A DNA stretch of 64,000 nt from DASPTH01 sp046727575 (GCA_046727575.1 JBKPCV010000046.1:16841-80840), one strand, 5' to 3'; positions 1-9,361 are shown, counted from the first letter of the stretch. Program-made: numbers and translations. The notes: generated by a model from the letters alone, not told the origin.

Positions 1-1637
1 ACCTCCTGAAGTACCTCGGCGACGATGACACCTTCGATGTCGACGCGTTCAAGCACACGGTCGAGGTGATCATCACCGCGCAGGAGATCCTCGTCGGCAA
101 CGCCGACTACCCGACGGAGAAGATCGCCGACACCAGCCGAAAGTTCCGCCAGCTAGGTCTGGGCTACGCGAACCTCGGTGCGCTCCTCATGGCCCTGGGC
201 CTGCCCTACGACTCCGACGAAGGCCGGGCGTGGGCCGGCGCGATCACGGCGCTCATGTCGGGGCACGCGTACGCGACGAGCGCGCGCACTGCCGCGCGCA
301 TGGGCCCCTTTGCCGGCTACACCGACAACGCCGACGCGATGCTCGGCGTGTTGCGCATGCACCGCGCCGAGGCCGCGAAGATCGACGAGGAGCTGGTGCC
401 GCCCGAGTTGCTGGGCTCCGCGCAGCTGGCGTGGGACGACGCCGTGGAGCTGGGCGATGCCTACGGCGTGCGCAACAGCCAGTGCTCCGTGCTCGCTCCC
501 ACCGGGACGATTGGGTTGGCGCTCGATTGCGATACGACGGGCATCGAGCCCGACCTCGCGCTCATGAAGGCGAAGAAGCTCGTCGGCGGTGGAACCATGC
601 TCATCGTCAACCAGACGATCCCTCGTGCGCTCCGCCGCCTGGGGTACTCAGACGAGCAGATCGAGACGATCGTCGGGTACATCGACGACAACAAGACGAT
701 CATCGGCGCGCCGTGGTTCAACCCCGAGCACCTTCCAGTGTTCGCGTGCTCCATGGGCGACAACGCCATTCACTACATGGGTCACGTGAAGATGATGAGC
801 GCCGTCCAGCCGTTCATCTCCGGCGCGATCTCGAAGACGGTCAACATGCCCGAGGAAGTCACCGTCGAGGACGTCGAGCAGCTGCACGTCGACGCGTGGA
901 AGCTCGGCATCAAGGCCATCGCGATCTACCGCGACAACTGCAAGGTCGCACAACCGCTCGCCACCCAGAAGAAGGCGACCGACGACACGCCGGTGCTCAC
1001 CGACCAGGTCGAGCGGATCGTCGAGCACGTGATCGTGCAGGAGCCGGTCCGGCAGAAGCTGCCGCGTACGCGCAACTCCAAGACATTCTCGTTCAGGGTG
1101 GCCGACTGCCGGGGCTTCGCCACGGTGGCCGAGTACGAGGACGGTCGTCCCGGCGAGCTCTTCCTCAACGTCTCGAAGCAGGGCTCAACGCTCGCGGGGA
1201 TCATGGACTCGTTCGCGATCGCGGTGAGCCACGGCCTGCAGTACGGCGTGCCGCTGCGCGCCTTCGTCGAGACGTTCACCAACCGTCGCTTCGAGCCTGC
1301 CGGCATGACCGACGACCCGGACATCCGGATCGCCACGAGCCTCGTCGACTACATCTTCCGCAAGCTCGCGGTCGAGTACCTGCCGTACGACGAGCGCGCG
1401 GAGATCGGTGTGCTCACCACCGGTGAGCGGATGCAGCCCACGTTGCCCGGCGTCGAGGAGGCCGTCACGGTCGACGAGCCGATGCGTGACGCGCTCCCGC
1501 TGGCCGACCAGCGACCGTCGGCGTCGATGCGGAGGTCGGGCGAGACGGTGATCTGTCACGTCTGCGGCGACATCATGCAGCGCACAGGGAGCTGTCACGC
1601 GTGCCCGAGCTGCGGAGCGACGAGCGGCTGTTCGTAA
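1..1637 (+). CDS. nrdJ: Adenosylcobalamin-dependent ribonucleotide reductase (class II), C-terminal part
   Basis: Reduces ribonucleotides to deoxyribonucleotides using coenzyme B12 as radical source; cytoplasmic. The gene enters from the left edge; the reading frame begins at base 3 and 544 residues are visible, so the N-terminal allosteric region and part of the barrel lie outside. Visible features are the APTGTIG phosphate-binding loop (about residue 167 of the visible part), the GGTMLIVNQTIP stretch typical of NrdJ, and a C-terminal zinc-ribbon-like tail with two cysteine pairs (CHVC near the end, then CHACPSCG) matching the redox/zinc tail of class II enzymes. An internal GTG at 66 is only an in-frame valine codon, not the start. 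Ends with TAA at 1635-1637. The family assignment is secure; the truncation is caused by the window edge. Confidence 0.95.
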   Translation, partial: LLKYLGDDDTFDVDAFKHTVEVIITAQEILVGNADYPTEKIADTSRKFRQLGLGYANLGALLMALGLPYDSDEGRAWAGAITALMSGHAYATSARTAARMGPFAGYTDNADAMLGVLRMHRAEAAKIDEELVPPELLGSAQLAWDDAVELGDAYGVRNSQCSVLAPTGTIGLALDCDTTGIEPDLALMKAKKLVGGGTMLIVNQTIPRALRRLGYSDEQIETIVGYIDDNKTIIGAPWFNPEHLPVFACSMGDNAIHYMGHVKMMSAVQPFISGAISKTVNMPEEVTVEDVEQLHVDAWKLGIKAIAIYRDNCKVAQPLATQKKATDDTPVLTDQVERIVEHVIVQEPVRQKLPRTRNSKTFSFRVADCRGFATVAEYEDGRPGELFLNVSKQGSTLAGIMDSFAIAVSHGLQYGVPLRAFVETFTNRRFEPAGMTDDPDIRIATSLVDYIFRKLAVEYLPYDERAEIGVLTTGERMQPTLPGVEEAVTVDEPMRDALPLADQRPSASMRRSGETVICHVCGDIMQRTGSCHACPSCGATSGCS

Positions 1638-1727
1638 CCACCGCCGAGCCGCCGAGAACACCTGCGCCTTGAGGCCCTGACCGGCGACGACGTGCGATGA
1701 TGGGGGGTCCCTGCGCCGGAGGCCACC

Positions 1728-2972
1728 TTGCGACGAGTGAGAGCCCTGGGAGTCGGCACCGTCGTGACGGCGCTGACGCTCGCCGCGGTGCTGCCCCTGG
1801 CTCCGGCGGCAACGGCGGCGAAGCCGCGGAACGTCTACACGCCGGTCCTCGCGGCGCAGCTCGCGCCGGTCAACCCCGCGCCCTTCCTCGGAACCGACCG
1901 CAAGTACCACGTGCTGTACGAGCTGCGTCTGTCGAACCGAGGCCCGGTTGGCGCGACGCTGCAAGAGATCGACGTGTTCGACGCCGAGACACGCGCCACG
2001 ATCCACACCTACGCAGGCGCTGAGCTCCAAGCGCGCATCCGTGACATCGGCGGCGTGAGCGCGCCCGACCCCGTGATCGCGCCCGGTGGCGAGCGGCTGT
2101 TCCTGGTCGACTTGACGTTCGGGCTCAGCGCGAGCTTGCCCGTCGCTGTCGGGCACCGGTTCCAAGTGCTCGCTGCCAAGAGCCCGAGTTCCAGGGAAGC
2201 GTCGGCGGTGAGCTATCCGATCGCGACGGTGACGTTCGACGGTCCGCCGCCCGTCGTGCTCGTGCCGCCTGTGCGCGGGAACGGGTGGGTCGTGACCAAC
2301 GGTTGCTGCGACGTCGGCAACACGAACCGCACGACGATCCTCCCCGTCAACGGCGCGTTGTGGAGCCCGCTTCGGGTGGCGATGGACCTCACGCAGCTCG
2401 ACGATGCCGGCCTGTTCGTCCACGACGACGCCGCGCAGCTCGGCAACTACACGGGCTACGGCGCCGACGTGCTGTCGGTCGGCCCCGGGAGGGTGGTCGC
2501 GCTCCTCAACACGCTGCCCGACCGGCCGGCCGGCGCGCCGCCGGATTCGGCAGCGTCGAGCTTCGAGAGCTCGGACGGCAATTACGTCGTCGTCGATCTC
2601 GGGAACGGGACGTATGCGTTCTACGGAAACCTGCAACCCGGATCGCTGACCGTGCAGGTCGGTGACACGGTCCAACGACGCGAAGTGCTCGGGACGATCG
2701 GTAACAGCGGAGACAGTGCGTTCCCGCACCTGCAGTTCCGACTGATGAGCGGCGGGTCGCCATTCGGCTCCGACGGGCTGCCGTTCGTGTTGGGGGGTTT
2801 TGCCTACGAGGGCCAGCTCGACGCGGCGAAATTCTTCGCGGAGGGGGTCACCGGCGACTACCAAGAGAGCCGGTCCGTCCGGCCCGATCCGCGTCGACGG
2901 GAGCTGCCGCTCGGCTTCGCGATCATCGACTTCGGCCAGCCGGGTGGCGGCGGAGCCGTCGGACGTACGTAG
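1728..2972 (+). CDS. Secreted M23 (LysM/peptidoglycan endopeptidase)-like protein, degenerate active site
   Basis: 414-residue exported protein. Residues 1-30 form a signal peptide (basic MRRVR start, hydrophobic core, Ala-rich cleavage region). An Ig-like or beta-rich domain of unknown role spans about 35-200. An M23-like beta domain lies at about 210-345: the segment around residues 235-250 (NYTGYGADVLSV) aligns with the family's HxxxD zinc motif and HLQFR at about 333 aligns with HxHF. The first His is Asn and the second His of HxH is Gln, so only Asp and one His of the metal set remain and hydrolase activity is doubtful. A TTG start is chosen because GGAGG at 1718-1722 lies five bases upstream. 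Possible roles are a non-catalytic cell-wall binding or LytM-like activator protein. Confidence 0.75.
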   Translation: MRRVRALGVGTVVTALTLAAVLPLAPAATAAKPRNVYTPVLAAQLAPVNPAPFLGTDRKYHVLYELRLSNRGPVGATLQEIDVFDAETRATIHTYAGAELQARIRDIGGVSAPDPVIAPGGERLFLVDLTFGLSASLPVAVGHRFQVLAAKSPSSREASAVSYPIATVTFDGPPPVVLVPPVRGNGWVVTNGCCDVGNTNRTTILPVNGALWSPLRVAMDLTQLDDAGLFVHDDAAQLGNYTGYGADVLSVGPGRVVALLNTLPDRPAGAPPDSAASSFESSDGNYVVVDLGNGTYAFYGNLQPGSLTVQVGDTVQRREVLGTIGNSGDSAFPHLQFRLMSGGSPFGSDGLPFVLGGFAYEGQLDAAKFFAEGVTGDYQESRSVRPDPRRRELPLGFAIIDFGQPGGGGAVGRT

Positions 2973-2995
2973 CGTCCGTCGCCGGGTTCCTGACG

Positions 2996-3550
2996 GTGTC
3001 GTCGACCGCCCGGAGACTGTTGGTAGCGACGCCGACCTTGCTCGATCCGAACTTCTTCCGGACCGTCGTGTTCATCATCGAGCACACAGCCGAGGGCGCG
3101 CTCGGCGTGGTGCTGAACCGACCGTCGACCGCGGATCTCACCGATGCGCTGCCCGACTGGTCTCATCTCGCGGCGGAACCGCCGGTCGCATTCGTCGGCG
3201 GACCGGTACAGGCGCGGGAAGCGGTGATCGGATTGGGGCGCGCCGCCGCGGTCGGCAGCGGTGAGGGGTGGGAGCCCTTGCTCGATCGCATGGGGAGCGT
3301 CGACCTCGGGCGCACGCCGTTAGAGGTCCATCCCACGATCGAAGCGGTGCGCGTTTTCGCGGGATACGCCGCCTGGGGTGCGGGCCAGCTCGACGGTGAA
3401 CTCTCGGTTGACGGGTGGTACGTCGTCGACGCCCAGCCCGACGACCTGCTCACCTCCGAGCCGGATCTGCTGTGGCGGACGGTGCTCCGCCGTCAAGGAG
3501 GTGACCTCGCCGTCGCCGCCAACTTTCCGCTCGATCCGCGGACGAACTGA
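2996..3550 (+). CDS. YqgE/AlgH family protein (UPF0301)
   Basis: 184-residue cytoplasmic protein of the widely conserved YqgE/AlgH family, whose biochemical role is not settled. The N-terminal pattern RRLLVATPTLLDPNFFRTVV followed by HTAEGALGVVLNRP is diagnostic, as is FVGGPV near residue 68 and the GYAAWGAGQLDGEL segment near 125. Length fits the family (180-190). The GTG start at 2996 places the conserved LLVATP motif at residue 8, as in homologues. It lies 23 nt after the M23-like gene and 20 nt before the PIG-L gene. Confidence 0.93.
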   Translation: MSSTARRLLVATPTLLDPNFFRTVVFIIEHTAEGALGVVLNRPSTADLTDALPDWSHLAAEPPVAFVGGPVQAREAVIGLGRAAAVGSGEGWEPLLDRMGSVDLGRTPLEVHPTIEAVRVFAGYAAWGAGQLDGELSVDGWYVVDAQPDDLLTSEPDLLWRTVLRRQGGDLAVAANFPLDPRTN

Positions 3551-3557
3551 CCGCGGG

Positions 3558-3563
3558 TAACGT
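3558..3563 (+). promoter_or_regulatory. -10 box for leaderless PIG-L gene
   Basis: TAACGT seven bases before the GTG at 3571, overlapping the gap after the YqgE stop. Confidence 0.5.
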
Positions 3564-3570
3564 CGCCTTC

Positions 3571-4284
3571 GTGCCCGACGACGACATCGACCGTGTCCTC
3601 GTAGTAATCGCGCATCCCGACGACGTCGACTTTGGTGTCGCAGGCAGCGTCGCCCGATGGACCGATGCGGGGATCGATGTCGCGTACTGCATCGTGACCG
3701 ACGGCGAAGCCGGAGGCCGCCACACTGGCATCGGACCGGCGGAGCTCGCAGACCTGCGACGCGTGGAGCAGACGAACGCGGCCAAGGTCGTCGGCGTGAC
3801 GGACCTCACCTTCCTCGGCTATCCGGACGGTCGACTCGAGTCGTCGATCGAGCTGCGACGCGACATCACCCGCGTGATCCGCCGCTGTCGTCCTGATCGC
3901 GTCGTGTGCCCGTCCCCCGATCGCAACTACCAACGCATCCAGGCAAGCCATCCGGACCATCTCGCGTGCGGCGACGCCGCACTGTCGGCGGTGTACCCCG
4001 ACGCCCGGAACCCGTTCGCGCATCCCGAGCTGCTCGAGGAGGGCTTCGAGCCGTGGGTTGTGGGCGAGATCTTCCTGTTCACGGCCGGCGAGCCGAACGT
4101 GTTCGTCGACATCACCGACACGGTCGATCGCAAGATCGAGGCGCTGCGCTGTCACGTGAGCCAGATGCCCGACCCGGTTGGCATCGAGCAACGGATGCGC
4201 AGCGGGGGGGAGGTGACGGCCGAGCGGGCGGGGTTCCCGAGGGGACGTCTGGCCGAGGGATTCGTGCGCGTCGAATCGCAATGA
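3571..4284 (+). CDS. PIG-L family zinc-dependent deacetylase
   Basis: 237-residue enzyme of the LmbE/PIG-L family, which removes N-acetyl groups from GlcNAc-linked substrates. The zinc motif AHPDD occurs at residues 14-18 and the second metal/catalytic motif HPDH at about 127-130; Asp and His ligands are intact. It is one of three family members in the window and shares limited sequence with them, so the substrate cannot be deduced. The GTG start is supported by a -10-like TAACGT at 3558-3563 seven bases upstream (leaderless pattern). The 3' end overlaps the next gene by four bases (ATGA), so the two are probably co-translated. Confidence 0.9.
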   Translation: MPDDDIDRVLVVIAHPDDVDFGVAGSVARWTDAGIDVAYCIVTDGEAGGRHTGIGPAELADLRRVEQTNAAKVVGVTDLTFLGYPDGRLESSIELRRDITRVIRRCRPDRVVCPSPDRNYQRIQASHPDHLACGDAALSAVYPDARNPFAHPELLEEGFEPWVVGEIFLFTAGEPNVFVDITDTVDRKIEALRCHVSQMPDPVGIEQRMRSGGEVTAERAGFPRGRLAEGFVRVESQ

Positions 4285-4928
4285 GCCGTCGTGCCGGCTC
4301 GACAGGTTGCGACGGAGCCAAGACGGAGTCCGAGACCCGACTCCTCCTCGTACGCCACGGTCAGTCGACCTGGAACGCCAACGGACGCTGGCAGGGCCAC
4401 GCCGACCCGCCCCTCTCGGCCCTCGGCGAGGAGCAGGCCGCCGACGCCGCGGCCCACCTGCCCGAGGTCGACGCGCTCTGGACGTCCGATCTCGCGCGTG
4501 CGCGCCGAACGGCCGAGATCGTCGCAGGCCGCCTCGGGCTTCCCGTACGGGTGGAGTCGAGGCTGCGCGAACGCGACGCCGGCGAGTGGCAGGGCCACAC
4601 CCGAGGCGAGATCGAGGAGCGCTGGCCGGGATTCCTCACGTCGGGACGACGTCCCCCGGGATACGAGGACGACGAGGCCTTGCTCGCGCGTGTCCTGGCT
4701 GCGGTGGCCGAGATCGGGGCGGAGCACGAGGGGACGTCGGTCCTCGTGGTGACGCACGGCGGCATCGTGCGCACGCTCGAGCGCCACCTCGGCGACGGCG
4801 ACTCAGGCCTGCTCCCGAACCTCGGTGGTCGGTTCCTCGTGCGTCGGCGCGACGACGAGGGCTGGGCGCTCGGCAAACGCGTGTTGCTCGTCGAGGACGC
4901 CCCGGTCACGAGGCCGAATCAGATCTGA
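4281..4928 (+). CDS. Histidine phosphatase (phosphoglycerate-mutase superfamily)
   Basis: 215-residue cytoplasmic phosphatase. LLLVRHGQSTWNANG at about 21-35 carries the RHG phosphohistidine motif; downstream are ER and DAGEWQG typical of the branch, and VVTHGGIVRT at about 157 with the second catalytic His. A cofactor-independent phosphatase of broad or unknown specificity is most likely; a PGM role in glycolysis is less likely because of its short length. The ATG start overlaps the stop of the upstream deacetylase (ATGA), so translation is coupled. Confidence 0.9.
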   Translation: MSRRAGSTGCDGAKTESETRLLLVRHGQSTWNANGRWQGHADPPLSALGEEQAADAAAHLPEVDALWTSDLARARRTAEIVAGRLGLPVRVESRLRERDAGEWQGHTRGEIEERWPGFLTSGRRPPGYEDDEALLARVLAAVAEIGAEHEGTSVLVVTHGGIVRTLERHLGDGDSGLLPNLGGRFLVRRRDDEGWALGKRVLLVEDAPVTRPNQI

Positions 4929-4994
4929 TCTCGGCGCGCGGACGCCGCCGGACCGCATAAACTGGCCAGTTCCCCGATCCGGGAGCACGCGCCT

Positions 4995-7319
4995 TTGACC
5001 GAGCCGGAAGCGGCCGAGAGCGAACAGCTCGAGGCGGAGCAGCGGCACCTCGATGCCGCCTACGCGCGGCTCGACGCCATGCGGCGGGCAGCGGAGCGGG
5101 TGGCGGAGGGGTACTCGGTCCAGCAGGGCGGCACCCTCCAGGCCCGCCTCGAACGCGAGGCCGCCGAGGCGAATACCCGCCGCCGGCTCGCTGCGCTCGA
5201 CATCGGCGACGCGCCCTTGTGCTTCGGACGCCTCGACCTCGTCCCTGACCAGGCCCGAGGGGACGACCCTGCGTCGGCGGGACCGTTCTACATCGGACGG
5301 ATCTCTGTGAACGACGAGGATCTCGTCCCGCTCGTCGTCGACTGGCGGGCCCCGGTGGCGGAGCCGTTCTATCGGGCGACGGCGGTGGAGCCGCTCGGCG
5401 TCGCCCGCCGCCGTCACTTCCAGACGCACGGGCGGCGCCTCATCGCGATCGACGACGAGGTGTTCGACCCCGATTCGACCGAGGGCACCGGCCTCACCGT
5501 CGTCGGCGAGGGCGCGCTGCTCGCGGCGCTCGAGCAGCAGCGCACGGGTCGCATGCGCGACATCGTCGCCACGATCCAGGCGGAACAGGACGAAGCGATC
5601 CGCGCGCCGATCACGGGGATCTCCATCGTCGCCGGCGGGCCCGGGACGGGGAAGACCGCAGTGGCGCTCCATCGCGCCGCGTACCTCCTCTATTCGTACC
5701 GGAAGCGGCTGGCCGCGCAGGGCGTGCTGCTCGTCGGACCGAGCCCGATCTTCCTCCGCTACATCGAAGAGGTGCTCCCGTCGCTGGGTGAGGACGAGGT
5801 CGTGCTTGCAACGCCGTCCTCGCTGAAGCCGACCGTCCGCGTCCGCGCCAACGAACCGCCGCCTGTCGCGCTGGTGAAGGGTGACCGCCGCATGGCCCAG
5901 GTGATCGCCGGAGCGGTCGCCGACCGGGAGCGCCCGATGCCGCGTGACGTCGTCGTCTCAGTCGACGGCTTCGGGTTGCGGCTGCGGCGACGCGACTCGG
6001 CTCGCATCGTGGAACGCGCGCGCGGGCGGCGCGGCACGCACAACGAACGACGCCCGTACGTCGCCGGCCTCGTCGTCGACCACTTCCGCCGCGAATACCG
6101 GCGCGCGCTCACTGCGGCGTACCGCGACCGCGACGCCGTCGACGACGTGACGGTCGCCGCGATGCTCGCCCGCGGCGAGCCGGCGCCCGAGGAGTGGGAA
6201 GAGGAGCTTGCCGACAGCCTGCGCCGGGCGCCCGAGCTCAGGGCTGCGCTCGAACGCATGTGGCCCGTGCTGAGCGGGGCAGAGTTGGTGAACGACTTGT
6301 TCGGATTCGAGGCGCTGATCCGGTCGGCGGCGGGGGGCGTACTCACCGCCGACGAAGCGCGACTGCTGGTGCGCGATCGCGACCCCGACGTGCGCGACGT
6401 CCTCTGGACCGAGTCGGACCTGCCGCTCATCGACGAAGCAGACGCGCTGCTCGGGCCCCGGAGCGCGGCGCGACCGCGGCGGCGGCGCCGTGGGCGACGC
6501 AACGAGGCGCTGGAGATGGCGCGGCGCACGGTCGCCGAGCTGGGTGTAGGTGGTGCGGTGTCGGCCGAGCAGGTGCTCGAGCGGTACGGCAGCGACGACG
6601 GCGGAGCGATGGTCGAGTCCGACGGCGAGCCGCGCACGTTCGGCCACGTGCTCGTGGACGAGGCGCAGGACCTCACGCCGATGCAGTGGCTCATGCTTGC
6701 CCGGCGTTGTCCGTCGGGCTCGATGACGCTCGTCGGCGACTTCGGCCAGGCGAGCCGCGCTGGCGCGCTGTCCGACTGGGACGACGTGCTCGCGAACGTG
6801 AACGTTCGGATGCCGCCGCGTCGGGTCACGCTCTCGGTGAACTACCGGACGCCGGCGGAGATCATGGAGGTCGCCAACCGGCTGTTGCCGGCCGCCGCGC
6901 CCGGTATCGAGCCTGCGCGACCCGTTCGCAGCACCGGTGCCGTGCCCCGCGTCGAGTCGGTCGGCGCCGACCGGGTGATCGGCACCGCAGCCGCGGCGGC
7001 GCGTCGCGCGTCGACCGCGGGCGGAACGGTCGCGGTGATCGCGCCGCCCGCGCTGCACGGCGCGCTCGCGGAAGTGCTGCGCGACGATGGGGCGGTCGCC
7101 GACTCCGTCGACGCGATCGACGCGCCGATCGCGGTCTTGGTGCCACTGGACGCCAAGGGACTCGAGTTCGACCATGTCGTCGTCGTCGAGCCCGCACAGC
7201 TCGTGTCCCCCGACGCCGCCGGCTTGCGCCTCCTCTACGTCGTGCTCACGCGCGCGACGCGCCAGCTCGTCGTCGTGCACGCGGAACCATTGCCGGAAGC
7301 GCTCGGTCTCGGCGTGTGA
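4995..7319 (+). CDS. helD: HelD-like RNA polymerase-associated helicase (UvrD/Rep superfamily 1)
   Basis: 774 residues. HelD proteins bind stalled RNA polymerase, push out nucleic acid and use ATP to release the enzyme for recycling. The N-terminal 60 residues form a coiled-coil (EQLEAEQRHLDAAYARLDAM) expected for the arm entering the secondary channel. Walker A GGPGTGKTA is at about 213-221, the Walker B-like LVDEAQDLTPMQW at about 552, motif III GDFGQASRAG near 580, motif IV VNYRTP near 615, and the C-terminal LDAKGLEFDHVV plus LLYVVLTRATRQL boxes. Length and motif spacing match actinobacterial (class II) HelD. A TTG start at 4995 follows GGGAG at 4981-4985. A stand-alone ATPase acting in DNA repair is the alternative. 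Confidence 0.85.
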   Translation: MTEPEAAESEQLEAEQRHLDAAYARLDAMRRAAERVAEGYSVQQGGTLQARLEREAAEANTRRRLAALDIGDAPLCFGRLDLVPDQARGDDPASAGPFYIGRISVNDEDLVPLVVDWRAPVAEPFYRATAVEPLGVARRRHFQTHGRRLIAIDDEVFDPDSTEGTGLTVVGEGALLAALEQQRTGRMRDIVATIQAEQDEAIRAPITGISIVAGGPGTGKTAVALHRAAYLLYSYRKRLAAQGVLLVGPSPIFLRYIEEVLPSLGEDEVVLATPSSLKPTVRVRANEPPPVALVKGDRRMAQVIAGAVADRERPMPRDVVVSVDGFGLRLRRRDSARIVERARGRRGTHNERRPYVAGLVVDHFRREYRRALTAAYRDRDAVDDVTVAAMLARGEPAPEEWEEELADSLRRAPELRAALERMWPVLSGAELVNDLFGFEALIRSAAGGVLTADEARLLVRDRDPDVRDVLWTESDLPLIDEADALLGPRSAARPRRRRRGRRNEALEMARRTVAELGVGGAVSAEQVLERYGSDDGGAMVESDGEPRTFGHVLVDEAQDLTPMQWLMLARRCPSGSMTLVGDFGQASRAGALSDWDDVLANVNVRMPPRRVTLSVNYRTPAEIMEVANRLLPAAAPGIEPARPVRSTGAVPRVESVGADRVIGTAAAAARRASTAGGTVAVIAPPALHGALAEVLRDDGAVADSVDAIDAPIAVLVPLDAKGLEFDHVVVVEPAQLVSPDAAGLRLLYVVLTRATRQLVVVHAEPLPEALGLGV

Positions 7320-7410
7320 GCTCGGCCTTATTTTGCCTGAGCGTCGAGGTGAGTGGATGCGGGGCGCAGGTACCCTCGATGACGGTGCGCTCGCTGCGGC
7401 CCGGTGCACG

Positions 7411-7489
7411 TGAGCGAGCGACCGCGAGCCCGGTATCCGGGCGAGCAGCGAGCGAGCCATCGTGCTGGCACCGAGAGCGGAGATCAGGC
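7411..7489 (+). repeat. Dispersed hairpin leader element, copy R1
   Basis: Copy of the repeat found at five intergenic sites in this window. Hairpin GCCCGG-TAT-CCGGGC occupies 7428-7442, followed by GAGCAGCGAGCG, a small GTGC-TG-GCAC hairpin at about 7462-7471 and a GAGAGCGGAGAT end containing the GGAG ribosome-binding site (7479-7482) for the peptidase gene starting at 7490. The stem differs from the other copies by a compensated C-G to G-C swap, which supports a real structure. Confidence 0.7.
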
Positions 7490-9286
7490 ATGACGATCAC
7501 CGAGACGGACCGGACTGCGGCGGACGTCGCGTGGGACATCGAACCGCTCGTCGACGGCAAGCGCGACGCCGGCGTCGACACGTTGCTCGACGACGCCGAG
7601 CGACGCGCACGCGCGCTCTCGGACTACCGGGGCCGGATCGGCACGCTCGACGCCGCGGAGCTGGCGACGCTGATGCACCAGGTCGCGGCTATCGCCGACA
7701 TCGTGGGGCGTGCCGACTCGTACGCGGGCTTGCGGTTCGCAGTCGACACCCAGGACCCGGCCAACGGCGCGCTGATGGCGCGCGCCGAGGAGCGATCTAC
7801 CGCCATCAACAACGAGCTCATCTTCGTCGAGCTCGAATGGGTGGCGGTCGACGACGATCGCGCCGCCGAGCTCCTCGCCGACGAGCGGCTCGCGTTCTGC
7901 CGTCATCACCTGGAATCGGCTCGCCGCTACCGACCGCATCTATTGAGCGAGCCCGAGGAGGTGATCCTTTCCGACAAGTCCCTCACCGCGAACAGCGCGT
8001 GGGTCCGGCTGTTCTCGGAGCTCACCTCGGCGCTGACCGTCGACCTCGACGGCACGTCCGTCAGCCTCGAAGAAGGCCTCTCGCGTCTCATGTCACCGGA
8101 TCGGGACGTGCGTCGCGCCGCAGCCGACGCGGTCACCGGCGCGCTGGCACCGGGACTGCGCACGCGGGCGTTCGTGTTCAACACCTTGCTCGTCGACAAG
8201 TCGATCGACGATCGGATCCGTCATTACAACAGCTGGATCGCGAGCCGCAACCTCGGCAACGAAGCGAGTGACGAGTCGGTTGAGGCGCTCGTCACCGCGG
8301 TGCAAGCGCGGTACGACATCCCGCAACGGTGGTACACGCTCAAGGCGAAGCTCCTCGGGCTCGACCGGATCGCCGATTTCGATCGCATGGCTTCGGTCGC
8401 GTCGGCCGACCAGGAGTTCGGCTGGACCGAAGCTCGCGACCTCGTGCTCGACGCGTACGCGTCGTTCTCCACGAAGCTCGCGGACACCGCGCGGCGCTTC
8501 TTCGACGAGTCGTGGATCGACGCACCCGTACGCCCCGGGAAGCGCCCCGGTGCGTTCTGCGCGTACACGGTCCCGAGCGCGCATCCGTACCTGCTGCTCA
8601 ACTGGACCTCGCGCCGTCGGGACGTGCTCACCCTCGCCCACGAGATGGGCCACGGCCTGCACGCGTACCTCGCGCGCGACCAGGGGATCTTTCACCAGAG
8701 CACGCCCTTGACCCTGGCCGAGACCGCGTCGGTGTTCGGCGAGACGGTCACGTTCGGGCGGCTCCTCGACGCGACATCCGACCCCGAGGCTCGCCTCGCG
8801 CTGCTCGCCGAGAGCCTCGAGGGCCAGATCGCGACGGTCTTCCGCCAGGTCGCGATGAACCGTTACGAGGATCGCGTGCACAACCAGCGACGCGACCAGG
8901 GCGAGCTCTCTGTCGATCAGTTCAACGAGGCGTGGGCCGAGACGCAGGCCGCGATGCTCGGCGACTCCGTCGAGATCACGGAGGGCTATCGCACGTGGTG
9001 GTCGTACATCCCGCACTTCATGGGCACGCCGGGATACGTCTACGCGTACTCCTACGGCCAGCTGCTCGCGCTGTCGGTGTACCGCGCGTATGAGCAGCAA
9101 GGTGCCGACTTCGTCCCGAGGTACCTCGAGATGCTCGCCGCCGGTGGGTCGCGCTCGCCCGAGGAGCTCGGGAGGATCGTCGGCCTCGACCTCGAGGATC
9201 CCGCGTTCTGGGACGGCGGTCTCGCGATCGTCGCCGACCAGCTCGCCGCCGCGGAAGCCGCGGCGCGGGAGTCCGGGCGCCTCTGA
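7490..9286 (+). CDS. pepF: M3 family oligoendopeptidase F-type metallopeptidase
   Basis: 598-residue zinc peptidase degrading oligopeptides in the cytoplasm. The HEMGH zinc site is at residues 384-388, preceded by TLA, and the third ligand Glu lies in the ETASVFGE segment about 25 residues on; the C-terminal GYVYAYSYGQLLALSVY segment matches the substrate-binding loop of PepF. Length matches the family (about 600). I chose ATG 7490 because it follows a GGAG site (7479-7482) and gives the normal N-terminus; the frame is open far upstream (to 6194), but that part overlaps helD in another frame. The gene lies next to other peptidase genes and upstream of a peptide transporter. Confidence 0.93.
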   Translation: MTITETDRTAADVAWDIEPLVDGKRDAGVDTLLDDAERRARALSDYRGRIGTLDAAELATLMHQVAAIADIVGRADSYAGLRFAVDTQDPANGALMARAEERSTAINNELIFVELEWVAVDDDRAAELLADERLAFCRHHLESARRYRPHLLSEPEEVILSDKSLTANSAWVRLFSELTSALTVDLDGTSVSLEEGLSRLMSPDRDVRRAAADAVTGALAPGLRTRAFVFNTLLVDKSIDDRIRHYNSWIASRNLGNEASDESVEALVTAVQARYDIPQRWYTLKAKLLGLDRIADFDRMASVASADQEFGWTEARDLVLDAYASFSTKLADTARRFFDESWIDAPVRPGKRPGAFCAYTVPSAHPYLLLNWTSRRRDVLTLAHEMGHGLHAYLARDQGIFHQSTPLTLAETASVFGETVTFGRLLDATSDPEARLALLAESLEGQIATVFRQVAMNRYEDRVHNQRRDQGELSVDQFNEAWAETQAAMLGDSVEITEGYRTWWSYIPHFMGTPGYVYAYSYGQLLALSVYRAYEQQGADFVPRYLEMLAAGGSRSPEELGRIVGLDLEDPAFWDGGLAIVADQLAAAEAAARESGRL

Positions 9287-9290
9287 CACC

Positions 9291-9356
9291 CATCTCCAAC
9301 CTGCGTCAATTCGCCGCGGTATACGCGACGAATTGACGCAAGTTGGCAGTGAGATG
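9291..9356. terminator. Large inverted repeat between convergent genes
   Basis: Arms 9296-9313 and 9328-9345 pair over 18 positions with one mismatch (core TGCGTCAATTCG / CGAATTGACGCA) around a 14-nt loop; a second block CATCTC / GAGATG extends the dyad to 9291-9356 with a 4-nt bulge. It sits precisely between the convergent pepF and DUF885 genes, so bidirectional transcription termination is the likely role. There is no T tract, and the AT-rich arms would also suit a protein-binding palindrome. Confidence 0.6.
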
Positions 9357-9361
9357 AGGGA

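Noticed and set aside
6194..7489. Open frame upstream of the M3 peptidase in the same frame
   Set aside because: It overlaps helD in another frame and shows no homology; the ATG at 7490 with GGAG is the start.
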